Positions 25,952 to 35,819 of a DNA stretch of 64,000 bases are shown piece by piece. Under the pieces are notes generated by a model, which saw only the letters and a list, made by a program, of their open reading frames with translations, did not search any database and was not told where the DNA came from. Both the position numbers and the translations under genes were made by a program. Each line of letters opens with the position of its first letter. The stretch's first letter is position 1. The stretch comes from Tropicibacter sp. Alg240-R139. GTDB lineage: Bacteria > Pseudomonadota > Alphaproteobacteria > Rhodobacterales > Rhodobacteraceae. Location of the stretch: assembly GCF_900537075.1 (NCBI RefSeq), contig NZ_UNRA01000003.1:473082-537081 (forward strand), given 5' to 3'.

Positions 25952-26827
25952 TTATGCGATTTCGGCTCGTTTCGTGACCCAATCCGCAACCATGGGCCAG
26001 ATTTCAGCGCGTGCCGGGGTCGATGCCAGAATACGCCCGTGTTCATAGTCTTCTGCGAACCCTTGTTTCAGGCCGCAGACCCGAACGGTGTGATCAAAGC
26101 TGCCAAAGGCGTTGGCAAAACTTTCGCACCCCGCGCGTGGGGCAATGAAGTGATCGCCGCCCGCGATCAGGCAGAGCAAGGGAAAGTGAAGCGCTTTCAG
26201 TGCCGGCAGATAGTCGAAGCCGTCTGACCCCAAAAACGTGCGTTCCAGGTTCCAGCGACACCATTGGTGCATGAGAAGAGCGCTTTCCGGCTCAGAGCCA
26301 ATGCCAAGTTGGCGCGGTGGAATGACGTTGATGGTTTCCAGATATCTCGCCATTTCGGAAATGCGTTGGCGGTGCTCGGGACGTTCTGCTGCCTGATGCG
26401 CTTGGGCCGCCATGGTGACAAGGCCACGGACACTGCCATTGGCCAGATCGGGATTTCGAGCGGCCCACATGCCAACAACTAATCCGCCGCCAGAGTGCGT
26501 GACGAAAAAGGCCGAGCGCTTTCCGGTTTCCGCCCGAACCAAATCAAGCACTGCCGGAATGTCCATCTTTGCGACGGCGTCGAAATCAAAGGGAGCGCCT
26601 GGCGCCTCGCTACCACCACGCCCGCGCCAGTCCATCGCCCACACGTCCCGACCATCATCGGCCAAACGCCGTGCAAGACCGGTGCATCCTTCGTGGCTGG
26701 AAAACGTGCCATGTACCACGATGACCGGAACCCCGCCGGGATTGGCAAAGCGATAGCAGGCGATGCCCACGCCATCAGCGCAGCGGGCAGTGTAGCGGAT
26801 CGGGGAAATCTGAGGATCGGCTTGCAT
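25952..26827 (-). CDS. alpha/beta hydrolase
   Basis: A 291-residue alpha/beta-fold hydrolase. The oxyanion region is VVHGTFSSHEG, the nucleophile elbow is THSGGG (a variant of GxSxG with Ser in the middle), and the Asp/His partners lie toward the C-terminus (IAGGDHFIAP). The substrate is unknown; serum-aryldialkylphosphatase-like or lipase-like roles are not distinguishable. No signal peptide. The gap to the PepSY-like gene is about 100 bases. Confidence 0.85.
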   Translation of the reverse strand: MQADPQISPIRYTARCADGVGIACYRFANPGGVPVIVVHGTFSSHEGCTGLARRLADDGRDVWAMDWRGRGGSEAPGAPFDFDAVAKMDIPAVLDLVRAETGKRSAFFVTHSGGGLVVGMWAARNPDLANGSVRGLVTMAAQAHQAAERPEHRQRISEMARYLETINVIPPRQLGIGSEPESALLMHQWCRWNLERTFLGSDGFDYLPALKALHFPLLCLIAGGDHFIAPRAGCESFANAFGSFDHTVRVCGLKQGFAEDYEHGRILASTPARAEIWPMVADWVTKRAEIA

Positions 26828-26900
26828 GGCAAAAGGCTAGCAGGCCAATGATTGCCATAGCATCTGAAACCCCACGTAACAATTTGCCATGAACAAACGA

Positions 26901-26931
26901 AAAAGGCCCCGACACTGGGTCGGGGCCTTCT
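26901..26931 (-). terminator. intrinsic terminator of pnp
   Basis: AAGGCCCCGAC (26903-26913) pairs perfectly with GTCGGGGCCTT (26919-26929). Read on the minus strand the stem ends in a T-rich stretch. It lies about 20 bases past the pnp stop codon. Confidence 0.88.
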
Positions 26932-26950
26932 GAAAGGATCGGACTAAGGA

Positions 26951-29092
26951 TTAGTCTTCTTTCTTTTCTTTCTTCTCAGGAGCGATCTCTTCGCCGGTTT
27001 CCTGATCAACGATTTTCATCGACAGGCGAACCTTGCCGCGATCGTCAAAGCCCAGCAGCTTGACTTTCACTTCCTGACCTTCCTTCAGAACATCTGACGG
27101 GTGGTTCAGGCGGCGGTTTTCGATTTGGGACACGTGGACCAGACCGTCGCGCTTGCCAAAGAAGTTCACGAACGCACCAAAGTCGACGATCTTGACGACT
27201 TTACCGGTGTAGATCGCGCCTTCTTCGGGCTCTGCCACGATCGAGTGGATCATTTCATAGGCCTTTTTGATGGCTTCGCCGTTGGGCGATGCGATCTTGA
27301 TGATGCCTTCGTCGTTGATGTCGACCTTGGCGCCCGACACTTCGACGATCTCGCGGATCACTTTACCGCCCGAACCGATCACTTCACGAATCTTGTCAGT
27401 CGGGATCTGCATGGTCTCGATGCGCGGAGCGTGAACCGAGAACTCGGACGCTTCGGTCAGTGCCTTGGACATTTCACCCAGGATGTGGATGCGGCCTGCT
27501 TTGGCCTGCTCCAGAGCTTTTTCCATGATCTCGGGCGTGATGCCTGCGATCTTGATGTCCATTTGCAGCGACGTGATACCTGCTTCGGTACCGGCCACTT
27601 TAAAGTCCATGTCGCCCAGGTGATCTTCGTCACCCAGGATGTCGGACAGGATCGCGTAAGAGCCGTCTTCTTCGAGGATCAGACCCATCGCAACACCGGC
27701 AACCGGTGCTTTGAGCGGAACGCCTGCGTCCATCATGGACAGCGAACCACCACAGACCGACGCCATCGAGCTGGAGCCGTTGGATTCGGTGATCTCAGAC
27801 ACAACGCGAACGGTGTAGGGGAAATCGGTGGCAGCGGGCAGAACGGCCTGAAGGGCGCGCCATGCCAGTTTACCGTGACCAACTTCACGACGACCCGGAG
27901 GGCCCACGCGACCAACTTCGCCAACCGAATAGGGGGGGAAGTTATAGTGCAGCAGGAAGTTCGATTTGAAGTTGCCGTGCAGCGCGTCGATGAACTGCTC
28001 ATCGTCGCCGGTGCCCAGAGTGGTCACAACCAGACCTTGGGTCTCGCCACGGGTGAACAGGGCCGAACCGTGCGTACGCGGCAGCAGGCCAGTTTCCGAA
28101 ACGATGTCGCGGATCTCGTCGGTCGCACGACCGTCGATGCGCTTGCCGGTTTTGACAACGTCGCCACGCAGAATGCCAGCTTCGAGCTTTTTCAGGGCGG
28201 AGCCAAGGTTGGCATCGTCCAGCTGCTCTTCGGTCAGCGCTTCTTTGATGGTGGCGCGGGCAGCAGCAACAGCGGCGGTGCGCTCTTGCTTGTCGCTGAT
28301 TGCGAATGCGGCGCGCATTTCGGTTTCGCCAGCAGCTTTGACAGCTGCGAACAGGTCCGAATAGTCTGGAGGTGTGAAGTCGAACGGCTCTTTAGCGGCT
28401 TCTTCGGCCAGCGAGATGATCAGGTCGATGACCGGCTGGATCTGCTCGTGCGCGAATTTCACCGCACCCAGCATCTCTGCTTCGGTCAGCTCGTAGGCTT
28501 CGGATTCAACCATCATCACGGCGTCTTTGGTGCCGGCAACAACCAGGTCCAGACGCTGCTCAGGATTCAGGCGCAGGTCCTGCATGTCATCAACGGTCGG
28601 GTTCAGAACGTATTCACCGTCCTCAAAACCAACGCGTGCACCGGCGATCGGGCCCATGAACGGAGCACCCGACAAGGTCAGAGCAGCCGAGGCGGCGATC
28701 ATCGCAACCATGTCCGGGTCGTTGACCAGATCGTGGCTCAGCACGGTGCACATCACCAGAACTTCGTTTTTGAAGCCGGGAACAAACAGCGGACGGATCG
28801 GACGGTCGATCAGACGCGCGGTCAGCGTCTCTTTTTCAGTCGGGCGCGCCTCGCGCTTGAAGAAGCCACCCGGAACTTTACCGGCGGCATAGTATTTCTC
28901 TTGGTAGTGGACGGTCAGCGGGAAAAAGTCCTGACCGGGCTTTTGCTGACGGGCAAAGGTCACGTTGGCCATGACGCTGGTTTCGCCCAAAGTGGCGATA
29001 ACCGAGCCGTCGGCCTGACGGGCAACCTTGCCGGTTTCCAGTGTAAGCGTCTCTTCGCCCCACTGCATGGATTTCTTTGTTACGTTAAACAT
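26951..29092 (-). CDS. pnp: polynucleotide phosphorylase
   Basis: Phosphorolytic 3'-5' exoribonuclease and degradosome component. The 713-residue protein has two RNase PH domains (about residues 12-220 and 325-545), then KH (about 555-615) and S1 (about 620-690) RNA-binding domains, and an acidic/lysine-rich tail (EKKEKKED). Motifs [21 protein letters not shown] and [15 protein letters not shown] (KH) are visible. AGGA stands eight bases before the ATG. It lies 274 bases downstream of rpsO with a terminator in between, so it may have its own promoter. Confidence 0.98.
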   Translation of the reverse strand: MFNVTKKSMQWGEETLTLETGKVARQADGSVIATLGETSVMANVTFARQQKPGQDFFPLTVHYQEKYYAAGKVPGGFFKREARPTEKETLTARLIDRPIRPLFVPGFKNEVLVMCTVLSHDLVNDPDMVAMIAASAALTLSGAPFMGPIAGARVGFEDGEYVLNPTVDDMQDLRLNPEQRLDLVVAGTKDAVMMVESEAYELTEAEMLGAVKFAHEQIQPVIDLIISLAEEAAKEPFDFTPPDYSDLFAAVKAAGETEMRAAFAISDKQERTAAVAAARATIKEALTEEQLDDANLGSALKKLEAGILRGDVVKTGKRIDGRATDEIRDIVSETGLLPRTHGSALFTRGETQGLVVTTLGTGDDEQFIDALHGNFKSNFLLHYNFPPYSVGEVGRVGPPGRREVGHGKLAWRALQAVLPAATDFPYTVRVVSEITESNGSSSMASVCGGSLSMMDAGVPLKAPVAGVAMGLILEEDGSYAILSDILGDEDHLGDMDFKVAGTEAGITSLQMDIKIAGITPEIMEKALEQAKAGRIHILGEMSKALTEASEFSVHAPRIETMQIPTDKIREVIGSGGKVIREIVEVSGAKVDINDEGIIKIASPNGEAIKKAYEMIHSIVAEPEEGAIYTGKVVKIVDFGAFVNFFGKRDGLVHVSQIENRRLNHPSDVLKEGQEVKVKLLGFDDRGKVRLSMKIVDQETGEEIAPEKKEKKED

Positions 29093-29310
29093 CTAGCGTA
29101 TCCTAAAAGGGAGCACTCGCGGGCCCTCCCACGTCTCCCGTTTGCATGACGGCCCCATTGCCGCCGACCCTTGTTATCTTCCTTCACGGTGCCAGGGTCT
29201 GTGCACCACGTCTCAGATGACGCCGCCCTTACATCAAAACAAGGGGGAAAGAAAGCTCTCATCGATCAATGCGGCTTGCCTAAAAAAGGTGCCAACAACA
29301 ATACCAGAAA

Positions 29311-29341
29311 GAAAAGACCGCCACCCGGCAGGGCGACGGCC
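29311..29341 (-). terminator. probable terminator of rpsO
   Basis: On the minus strand, GCCGTCGCCC and GGGTGGCGGT form a stem with several G-U pairs around a TGCC loop, followed by TTTTCTTT. It starts about 25 bases after the rpsO stop codon. The rest of the 274-base gap up to pnp holds no gene that I can see; it contains the pnp leader. Confidence 0.65.
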
Positions 29342-29366
29342 TAGAAACCTCTGGTGCGGCGCTGGA

Positions 29367-29636
29367 TTAGCGGCGCAGACCCAGGCGTTTGATCAGGTCC
29401 TGATAACGGGCCTCATCCTTGCCTTTCAGGTAGTCCAGCAGTTTGCGGCGCTGAGCAACCATCTTGAGCAGACCACGGCGGCCGTGGTTGTCTTTTTTGT
29501 GGGTCTTGAAGTGTTCGGTCAGTGTCGAAATACGCGAGCTCAGAACAGCAACCTGAACTTCGGGCGAACCAGTGTCGCCTTCTTTGGTTGCGAATTCAGT
29601 CATGACGCGTGCTTTTTCAGCTGCAGTAATCGACAT
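29367..29636 (-). CDS. rpsO: 30S ribosomal protein S15
   Basis: An 89-residue primary 16S rRNA-binding protein of the small subunit. It matches S15 along its length: [32 protein letters not shown] and the ending [12 protein letters not shown]. The start at 29636 follows AGGAGACC; longer frames upstream are not supported. It keeps its usual place upstream of pnp. Confidence 0.98.
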   Translation of the reverse strand: MSITAAEKARVMTEFATKEGDTGSPEVQVAVLSSRISTLTEHFKTHKKDNHGRRGLLKMVAQRRKLLDYLKGKDEARYQDLIKRLGLRR

Positions 29637-29846
29637 CGGGGTCTCCTTTACAAGGTTAGAGTGGATGGCGCAGGCCGGGATGTCGTCCAGCACAGGCCCG
29701 TGGAGATGTCTGTCGCAAACCCAGCCAAATGACCGAATCCCCGACAGATGAGCGGATATAGGTGGTTTTTGGGGAATTGGCAAAAGGTTTGTGATGTGGC
29801 GCGCAGGGCCGGGTTACGGTCCTGCCATGTCCGAGCAGCCAATAGA

Positions 29847-30875
29847 TCAACTGGCCAAGCTGAAAGCGCTCACTTCGCTTTGGTCCACAACCATGATGTC
29901 CGAGGCCAGAACCTGCGCGTCGCCGCGCAGCAGCGCGATCTCTTCACCGTTGATCGTTACACGGTTGAGGTTGGCGTTGTTCGGGTCCGGCTGCACCTCG
30001 ATCTGCGGATCGGGATCACCTTGCAAGTCCCAACTGATCAACAGGCGATCCTGAGAGGGGTCAAAGTCCACGATGTTAGCGGCCTCTCCGTCCAGGATCC
30101 AGTCGCCAAGGATGATCTGATCTGCGCCGGACCCGGCGGTGACGATGTCGCCTTCACCTGCCACGATGGTGTCATTGCCTTCGCCACCGTTCAGGTAATC
30201 CGGCCCACTTGCCGATCCGTCGTCGTCCTGCCCGATGATCAAGTCATTGTCGCGACCGCCAAACAACGTGTCCTCGCCTGCGCCCCCGACCAGCGTGTCG
30301 TTACCATAGCCGCCATGCAACGCGTCGTCGCCGTCACCACCGTCCAGTGAATCGGTATCCTGTCCGCCATAGAGCGTGTCGTTGCCGTCGTCGCCCTGCA
30401 TCTGATCCGAGCCGAAGTGGCCGTACATCTCGTCATCACCGCTGCCGCCGCTCAGAGTATCTTCGCCGTATTCGCCGTGCAGAAGGTCATTGTCCGCGTC
30501 GCCTTGAACAAGGTCATCGCCGCCATATCCATGCAGGGTGTCGTCACCAAGCCCGCCAGACACCGTGTCGTCACCATCATAACCATTGATCTGGTCGTTG
30601 CCGTCTCCGCCGTCGATCGTTTCGTCGGTGTCGTTGCCTGCCAGAATCAGGTCGGGGGGAAGCGCGCCAGTCTCGGACCCTGCAGTGTCGGTATCTGCCG
30701 TATCTTCTCCCGACGTATCGGAGAGTTGGTTTTCCGGCTGGGTCGGGTCGTCTTCGGCGGTCAAATCGTCAAGGCCCGCGTCGTCGGATGCTTCGGCATC
30801 GTTTGTTGTTTCATCTGAAAGAAAGACGACGCTACCAGCTGCCATCAGGCCCAGTAATCCTGCCAGTGCCAACAT
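29847..30875 (-). CDS. RTX-type calcium-binding protein
   Basis: A 342-residue protein with an N-terminal hydrophobic segment (MLALAGLLGLMAAGSVVFL), an acidic Asp/Glu/Thr-rich linker (about residues 22-75), and then roughly eighteen RTX nonapeptides of the GGxGxDxLx type (about 80-255), which bind calcium in a beta-roll. The last 85 residues resemble the cap region that follows RTX arrays. The start at 30875 has GGAG six bases upstream and puts the hydrophobic segment first. It may be membrane-anchored or exported by a type I system; no exporter genes are nearby. Lies between truB and rpsO, which are normally adjacent. Confidence 0.85.
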   Translation of the reverse strand: MLALAGLLGLMAAGSVVFLSDETTNDAEASDDAGLDDLTAEDDPTQPENQLSDTSGEDTADTDTAGSETGALPPDLILAGNDTDETIDGGDGNDQINGYDGDDTVSGGLGDDTLHGYGGDDLVQGDADNDLLHGEYGEDTLSGGSGDDEMYGHFGSDQMQGDDGNDTLYGGQDTDSLDGGDGDDALHGGYGNDTLVGGAGEDTLFGGRDNDLIIGQDDDGSASGPDYLNGGEGNDTIVAGEGDIVTAGSGADQIILGDWILDGEAANIVDFDPSQDRLLISWDLQGDPDPQIEVQPDPNNANLNRVTINGEEIALLRGDAQVLASDIMVVDQSEVSAFSLAS

Positions 30876-30966
30876 TTTGAACTCCACACACACGTCACCC
30901 ATTGTCGGCATTAGGCCACGGCGCCGGGTCACGGTCAAAGCAGGATTGGGGAAATGGTTAACGTAT

Positions 30967-31479
30967 TCAGGCGGGAAACCAGCGTTCCGGTTGCTGTGAG
31001 TACGAGATGTAAAGCGGATGTTTCGGGTGCCCGGCCTTGGTCAGGCCAAGGTGAAACACCGGGTTTTGGGTACCGCGCAGCAGCTGTTCAACGGCAGGGC
31101 CACGGTCCAGATGCTCGCCATGGGTGCCCCAGGCGGCGACAACCTGATCGGCCCAGTCGACACCGGCCAGGATGGTCGTGTCATTTTCGGGGCCAACCGG
31201 ATCAGCGGCGGCGCGCATCTTGCGGGGGTCGGTGTCGCGCCAGGCAAAGATGTTGGTGACCTGGAAGGCGCCAAATCCCAAGGCGCGCGCCCGACGCTCG
31301 CAGCGTTCCACGGTGGGGTCGTTCTGCACCTCGGTCGCGGTCGAGGGGTTCAGCATCACGAACAGCACCTTGCCGCCTGACGGATCCCAGATCCGCGTCA
31401 GGCTGTAGCGATAGCGTCCGCAATCGGAATAAACAGCGGTCGAGGGCGCGTCGCCCTTGGTATGAGTGCGCGTGATCAT
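30967..31479 (-). CDS. DUF1643 protein
   Basis: A 170-residue protein matching DUF1643: YSDCGRYRYSLTRIWD, FVMLNPSTATEVQNDPTVERCERRA and the C-terminal HPLYIS. The family is widespread but uncharacterised, so no function is assigned. It has no signal peptide or membrane segment. It lies 41 bases downstream of truB on the same strand, so it is probably co-transcribed with it. Confidence 0.85.
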   Translation of the reverse strand: MITRTHTKGDAPSTAVYSDCGRYRYSLTRIWDPSGGKVLFVMLNPSTATEVQNDPTVERCERRARALGFGAFQVTNIFAWRDTDPRKMRAAADPVGPENDTTILAGVDWADQVVAAWGTHGEHLDRGPAVEQLLRGTQNPVFHLGLTKAGHPKHPLYISYSQQPERWFPA

Positions 31480-31520
31480 GGCCGTTGGCTAGCACGTCAC
31501 GATCGCACAGGCCACCGGCT

Positions 31521-32435
31521 TCATTTCGATTGAACAAAGACCCGGCTGGGGTGCAATTCACCTGATTTGTAGATGCCGACCGCAACCGCTCGGCCGTCGA
31601 GCGAGGCCCAGGCCTCGTCCCCGTATTCCACGTCGGATGCCAGCACCATGCCGGGGTTGCCGTTGCGCAGGCGCGCGGCACCTTCGGGTGTGCATTTCAG
31701 CTCGGGCAGTTCGGCCAGCCCTTGCTCCAAGGGGTGCAGGAACTCGTCCAGCGCGGGTGTTTTGGCCAATTCGTTGATCTGCTCAAGGGGGATGCCGTCT
31801 TGTGCTTCGAACGGGCCGGACCAGATGCGGCGCAGCTCTTTGACGTGACCGTAACAGCCCAAAGCCGCGCCCAGATCACGAGCGATCGAGCGGACATAAC
31901 CGCCTTTGCCGCAGGTCATCTCCAGCACCACGTGATCGGCGTCGGGGCGATCCACCAGGATCAACTCTTCGACCCAAAGGGGGCGGGCGGACAGTTCAAA
32001 ATCCTCGTCCCCATCGCGGGCGAGTTTGTACGCGCGCTGCCCGTCGATCTTTACGGCCGAAAACTTGGGCGGCACCTGCATGATGTCACCAAGGAAGGGC
32101 TGCATGGCCTCCTTGATCTCTTCATCCGTCGGGCGGGAATCGGACGAGGCGACCACTTCGCCCTCTGCGTCATCGGTGTTGGTGGACTGTCCCAGGCGCA
32201 CGGTGAAGGTGTATGCCTTCAAAGCGTCGGTGATGTAGGGCACGGTTTTTGTCGCTTCACCCAGAGCAACCGCCAGCACGCCGGTGGCATCGGGATCCAG
32301 GGTGCCGGCATGGCCCGCTTTCTTGGCATCCATCGCCCAGCGGACCTTGTTGACCACGGCGGTCGATGTCATGCCCGCGGGCTTGTCCACCACCAGCCAA
32401 CCGGAAATGTCGCGACCCTTGCGTTTGCGTGCCAT
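31521..32435 (-). CDS. truB: tRNA pseudouridine-55 synthase
   Basis: Makes pseudouridine at position 55 of the tRNA T-loop. The catalytic aspartate is in [16 protein letters not shown], and the [13 protein letters not shown] and SGTYIRSIA-like ([15 protein letters not shown]) motifs are present. Length (304 residues) is normal. GAGGGG lies close before the ATG. The next upstream gene on the strand is the phosphodiester glycosidase-like gene, which separates truB from rbfA. Confidence 0.97.
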   Translation of the reverse strand: MARKRKGRDISGWLVVDKPAGMTSTAVVNKVRWAMDAKKAGHAGTLDPDATGVLAVALGEATKTVPYITDALKAYTFTVRLGQSTNTDDAEGEVVASSDSRPTDEEIKEAMQPFLGDIMQVPPKFSAVKIDGQRAYKLARDGDEDFELSARPLWVEELILVDRPDADHVVLEMTCGKGGYVRSIARDLGAALGCYGHVKELRRIWSGPFEAQDGIPLEQINELAKTPALDEFLHPLEQGLAELPELKCTPEGAARLRNGNPGMVLASDVEYGDEAWASLDGRAVAVGIYKSGELHPSRVFVQSK

Positions 32436-32529
32436 GATGCCCCTCGAATTTGTCTGAGGCGCGCGACCTAACGGATTGGTCGCGTCCTGTCAAACTCGCA
32501 GCCCTTCAGGTTTGTGTCAGCTGAAAAGG

Positions 32530-33267
32530 TCAATTGCGTGGGGCAACAACGCCCACGATTGGCCCCATGGAGAATCCTGCATCGGCCCGGTTCAGCTGCG
32601 GCGCATAAAGCCGCGAAATATTGCCGTCAAAATAGAGAGCGTTGGGCGTCTTGAGAACATCGCGAAACAACGAGCCAAACTGATGAAAAGTAACGGCGTT
32701 ACGCGAGATGGCAAAGAAGGCACGCTTGCCGTCCGCGCTGGTTCCCACGCCATTGCGCAGATAGCGCGAGGTGCTGTCTGGCAGGAACCGGGGGTGCAGA
32801 GCGCCCTCGATCACCAGCATTGGACCGGATTGGGTCGCAAAGCGGCAACCTGGTTTGGCTTTCAAGAACGCCTGGGTTTCTAACACGCGGGCCTTGTCTG
32901 GTTCGATGCAGAATACCCCGTTGGGCAGCAGGCCAAAGTTTCCAGGGCCTGCATTGGACACAACCCGCATCTCTTCGGTGCCGTCTTCGACGTAATGCCC
33001 AACCGGCGAGCGATCAGAATGATACATGCCCGCGTTCATAGCGAAGGCCAGTTGTTTGTCTTCGTTCTGGAGTTCGGAATCGACGGCGGAGAACTGCCCC
33101 AACACCTCGCCCTGATCATCCCGCAGGAACAGGCGCAGCTCGTCAGTGGTCAAGTCGACCTCGCAGATCGAATACCGGTTGCCGTCATGGGACATGTCCC
33201 AACAGTCCAGCGCCGCCGCCGGTGTGGCCACCAAAGTGGCCAATCCAATCAGCAGCGCTCGGATCAC
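32530..33267 (-). CDS. phosphodiester glycosidase family (NAGPA-like) exported protein
   Basis: A 245-residue protein with a signal peptide ([18 protein letters not shown]) and the PF09992 core: [36 protein letters not shown] and [12 protein letters not shown]. Family members include the mannose 6-phosphate uncovering enzyme and bacterial glycosidases that act on sugar phosphodiesters or cell-wall glycans. The start is GTG at 33267, overlapping the rbfA stop by four bases. Translation is therefore tied to rbfA even though the functions look unrelated. Confidence 0.85.
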   Translation of the reverse strand: MIRALLIGLATLVATPAAALDCWDMSHDGNRYSICEVDLTTDELRLFLRDDQGEVLGQFSAVDSELQNEDKQLAFAMNAGMYHSDRSPVGHYVEDGTEEMRVVSNAGPGNFGLLPNGVFCIEPDKARVLETQAFLKAKPGCRFATQSGPMLVIEGALHPRFLPDSTSRYLRNGVGTSADGKRAFFAISRNAVTFHQFGSLFRDVLKTPNALYFDGNISRLYAPQLNRADAGFSMGPIVGVVAPRN

Positions 33268-33659
33268 TCGTCCAGATCGCGGCGCACCGCGTCCTGTTCG
33301 AACAATCGGCGGGTGTCGTCCATCTGGTCGAATGTTTCGTCCAGCCGGAAGCGCAGGTCAGGCGAGAATTTCAATCCGACCTTTTTGCCAATCATGCGGC
33401 GCAGCTCGCCCTTGTTGCGGGCTAACAGCTTGAGCACCTCGTCCTGCCCCTTACCACCGAGCGGCAGTACATAAGCAGTCGCGATCTTGAGGTCTGGAGA
33501 GGTGCGCACCTCGCCGACTGTGATCGACATGCGGTTTAGATCGGGATCATGCACGTCGCCACGCGCCAGCACCTCGGACAAGGTGCGGCGGATAAGTTCA
33601 CCGACGCGAAGCTGACGTTGGGACGGGCCTGGCCCGTCATGGAATTTGTTCTTGGCCAT
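33264..33659 (-). CDS. rbfA: 30S ribosome-binding factor A
   Basis: A 131-residue single KH-type protein that assists late 16S rRNA maturation. The segments [36 protein letters not shown] and [16 protein letters not shown] are typical. It begins the rbfA-truB-rpsO-pnp block. The divergent dapB gene begins 87 bases away. Confidence 0.96.
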   Translation of the reverse strand: MAKNKFHDGPGPSQRQLRVGELIRRTLSEVLARGDVHDPDLNRMSITVGEVRTSPDLKIATAYVLPLGGKGQDEVLKLLARNKGELRRMIGKKVGLKFSPDLRFRLDETFDQMDDTRRLFEQDAVRRDLDE

Positions 33660-33746
33660 ACCCCCGATTTAAGGACAAAGGAGGGCTTTGCCAAGCGGCC
33701 CCGGACCGGGTAGGACGCAAAGAGCTGACAAAAAGGGAATCGTGCC

Positions 33747-34556
33747 ATGACCCACACACCAGGGATCGTCATTACAGGAGCATCGGGCCGCATGGGTCAG
33801 ATGCTGATGAAAACCGTGCTGGACAGCAATGCGGCGAAACTGGTGGGCGCGGTTGAGCGTAAGGGCCACGACTGGGTTGGACGTGATGTGGGCGAGGCCA
33901 TGGGTGGTCAACCCGTGGGCGTCACCGTCACGGACGACGCGCTAGAGGCGTTTTCGCACGCGCAGGCCGTGATTGACTTCACCGCACCCGAAGCGACGTT
34001 GGAATTTGCCGCTTTGGCTGCACAGGCGCGCTGTGTCCATGTGATCGGCACCACCGGCATGTCGGATGAGCAGATCGCGCGGCTTGAACCGGCCTCGCGC
34101 CATGCCGTGATCGTGCGGGCCGGGAACATGAGCTTGGGCGTGAACCTGTTGGTGCAACTGACCAAGAAGGTGGCCGCCGCGCTGGACGAAGATTTCGACA
34201 TCGAAGTGATCGAGGCGCATCACCACCACAAGGTTGACGCGCCTTCGGGTACGGCGTTGATGCTGGGCGAGGCCGCCGCCGAAGGGCGCGGCGTTGATCT
34301 GAACGATGTGTCGGATCGGGGCCGCGACGGGATTACCGGTGCGCGCAAGCGGGGCGACATCGGCTTTCAGGCCATTCGCGGCGGTGACATCGTGGGTGAG
34401 CATGACGTGCTATTTGCTGCCGCTGGCGAGCGCATTGTGCTGCGCCACATGGCCACTGACCGTGCAATTTTTGCGCGCGGGGCGCTCAAGGCGGCGCTTT
34501 GGGGGCAAGGCAAGGCGCCCGGTGAATATGACATGGTCGACGTATTGGGTCTGTAA
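33747..34556 (+). CDS. dapB: 4-hydroxy-tetrahydrodipicolinate reductase
   Basis: NAD(P)H-dependent reductase of lysine and meso-diaminopimelate synthesis. The N-terminal nucleotide-binding loop is [12 protein letters not shown], and the catalytic region [16 protein letters not shown] carries the His/Lys pair. Length (269 residues) is standard. AAGGGA lies upstream of the ATG. The organism thus makes diaminopimelate here while another locus (51436-53897) appears to degrade lysine. Confidence 0.97.
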   Translation: MTHTPGIVITGASGRMGQMLMKTVLDSNAAKLVGAVERKGHDWVGRDVGEAMGGQPVGVTVTDDALEAFSHAQAVIDFTAPEATLEFAALAAQARCVHVIGTTGMSDEQIARLEPASRHAVIVRAGNMSLGVNLLVQLTKKVAAALDEDFDIEVIEAHHHHKVDAPSGTALMLGEAAAEGRGVDLNDVSDRGRDGITGARKRGDIGFQAIRGGDIVGEHDVLFAAAGERIVLRHMATDRAIFARGALKAALWGQGKAPGEYDMVDVLGL

Positions 34557-34647
34557 CCCCACGCCCAATCGGGATTTGTTGCCGTTGCCCTTTACCGGTT
34601 CGTGATGTTCCGCCTAACCTTGGGCGGGTATCGAACGTGGAGGGGAC

Positions 34648-35778
34648 ATGTTGCGCAGAGCTGTCACAGGGGCGTTTCTGCTTGCGCTGGGCGCAGGCAT
34701 CGGATGGGCAGATCAGGGCTCGAACACGCAAGTGGCCTGCACCGTCTCGGGCTGCAAAGAGATCACGCTGCAAAAGCCGCGTTACAGCGACGCCAGCGCT
34801 TTTTCGGTGCAGCAAGTCTGGAACGTGGTGAATAGCATCCTGGCGGTGTCGGGTTTGCTGCCCAATTTCCAGGTCGTCGAGACGGACGAGGTTGGAAATG
34901 CGGCTGCCATTATTATCGACGGTGAACGCTATCTGGCTTTCAATCCTGATTGGTTGGCACAGTACGAAACCAATCCAAACGGGCGCTGGCAGCTTTTGGG
35001 CGTCATGGCGCATGAGGTGGGGCATCACCTGCAGGGTCATACTCTCACTGGCGAGGGGTCGCGCCCGCCGACCGAGTTGGAGGCCGACGAATACGCAGGC
35101 TTCATACTCGCGGCTTTGGGGGCGAACCTAACCGAGGCGCAGTCGCTTTGGGCGACACTGCCAGCAGAGGGCTCGGTCACGCACCCGCCTCAGCATCAGC
35201 GTTTGGCGGCGATCGAACGCGGCTGGTTGCGGCGTCAGGGGCAGGCTCCGGTTGCGACAACCCCTGCGTCACCTGTCGCGAAATCGCCCGCTCCAAAAGA
35301 CCCACCGCCGCCCAGCTGGGCGTTGCGCAACTGTACCGGGATAACCGCGGTCAATCGCAGGGCTGAGCTATGCTTTACCTCGGTTTTGTCGTCGCAAAGC
35401 GGCAACAGCTATGGTCCGCGAAATGCCACCGACGGCGATCATCGCACGGCGTGGGTCGAGGGCACGAAAGGGCAGGGCATAGGCGAGGCTTTTACCCTGG
35501 TCTTTGACGAGCCGGTACTGATCAACCGCTGGAGCCTGCGCAACGGCTATGCCAAGTCGACCAGGACCTACACGCGCAACAGCCGCGTGCGTGAATTGCG
35601 GCTAAAGTTTTCAAACGGCAAACAGACGCATTTCACTATGGATGACACACCCGATTGGCAGGGCACATCGGCCTTGACCGAGTACGGCGCGGTGTCGTGG
35701 ATCACCTTCGAGATCATGGACGTGTATCCCGGATCGCACTACCAAGACACAGCTATTACCGAACTTGCATTCGACTGA
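34648..35778 (+). CDS. exported zinc metallopeptidase-like protein with discoidin-like C-terminal domain
   Basis: A 376-residue protein with a signal peptide (MLRRAVTGAFLLALGAGIGWA). Residues about 60-190 carry the zinc motif AHEVGHHLQGH followed by TELEADEYAGF, the arrangement of M48-like gluzincins with the third ligand Glu in ELEAD. A proline/alanine-rich linker (about 205-225) leads to a C-terminal beta-sandwich (about 230-376; NATDGDHRTAWVEG, INRWSLRNGY, ITFEIMDVYPG) resembling the discoidin/NADase-type glycan-binding domain. The combination suggests a periplasmic or secreted peptidase directed to a glycan or surface. GGAGGGG stands five bases before the ATG. Confidence 0.8.
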   Translation: MLRRAVTGAFLLALGAGIGWADQGSNTQVACTVSGCKEITLQKPRYSDASAFSVQQVWNVVNSILAVSGLLPNFQVVETDEVGNAAAIIIDGERYLAFNPDWLAQYETNPNGRWQLLGVMAHEVGHHLQGHTLTGEGSRPPTELEADEYAGFILAALGANLTEAQSLWATLPAEGSVTHPPQHQRLAAIERGWLRRQGQAPVATTPASPVAKSPAPKDPPPPSWALRNCTGITAVNRRAELCFTSVLSSQSGNSYGPRNATDGDHRTAWVEGTKGQGIGEAFTLVFDEPVLINRWSLRNGYAKSTRTYTRNSRVRELRLKFSNGKQTHFTMDDTPDWQGTSALTEYGAVSWITFEIMDVYPGSHYQDTAITELAFD

Positions 35779-35819
35779 CGTGGGATTGTGATCAAGTATT
35801 CTGGGACCGGAGGAAACAC

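Noticed and set aside
27101-29149. 682-codon open frame opposite pnp
   Set aside because: It mirrors the pnp codons, and its composition is unnatural. No ribosome-binding site or family motif was seen.
29990-30640. Tandem DNA repeat region, considered as a CRISPR or satellite
   Set aside because: The periodicity is 27 bases and reflects coding RTX nonapeptides. There are no identical repeats with unique spacers.
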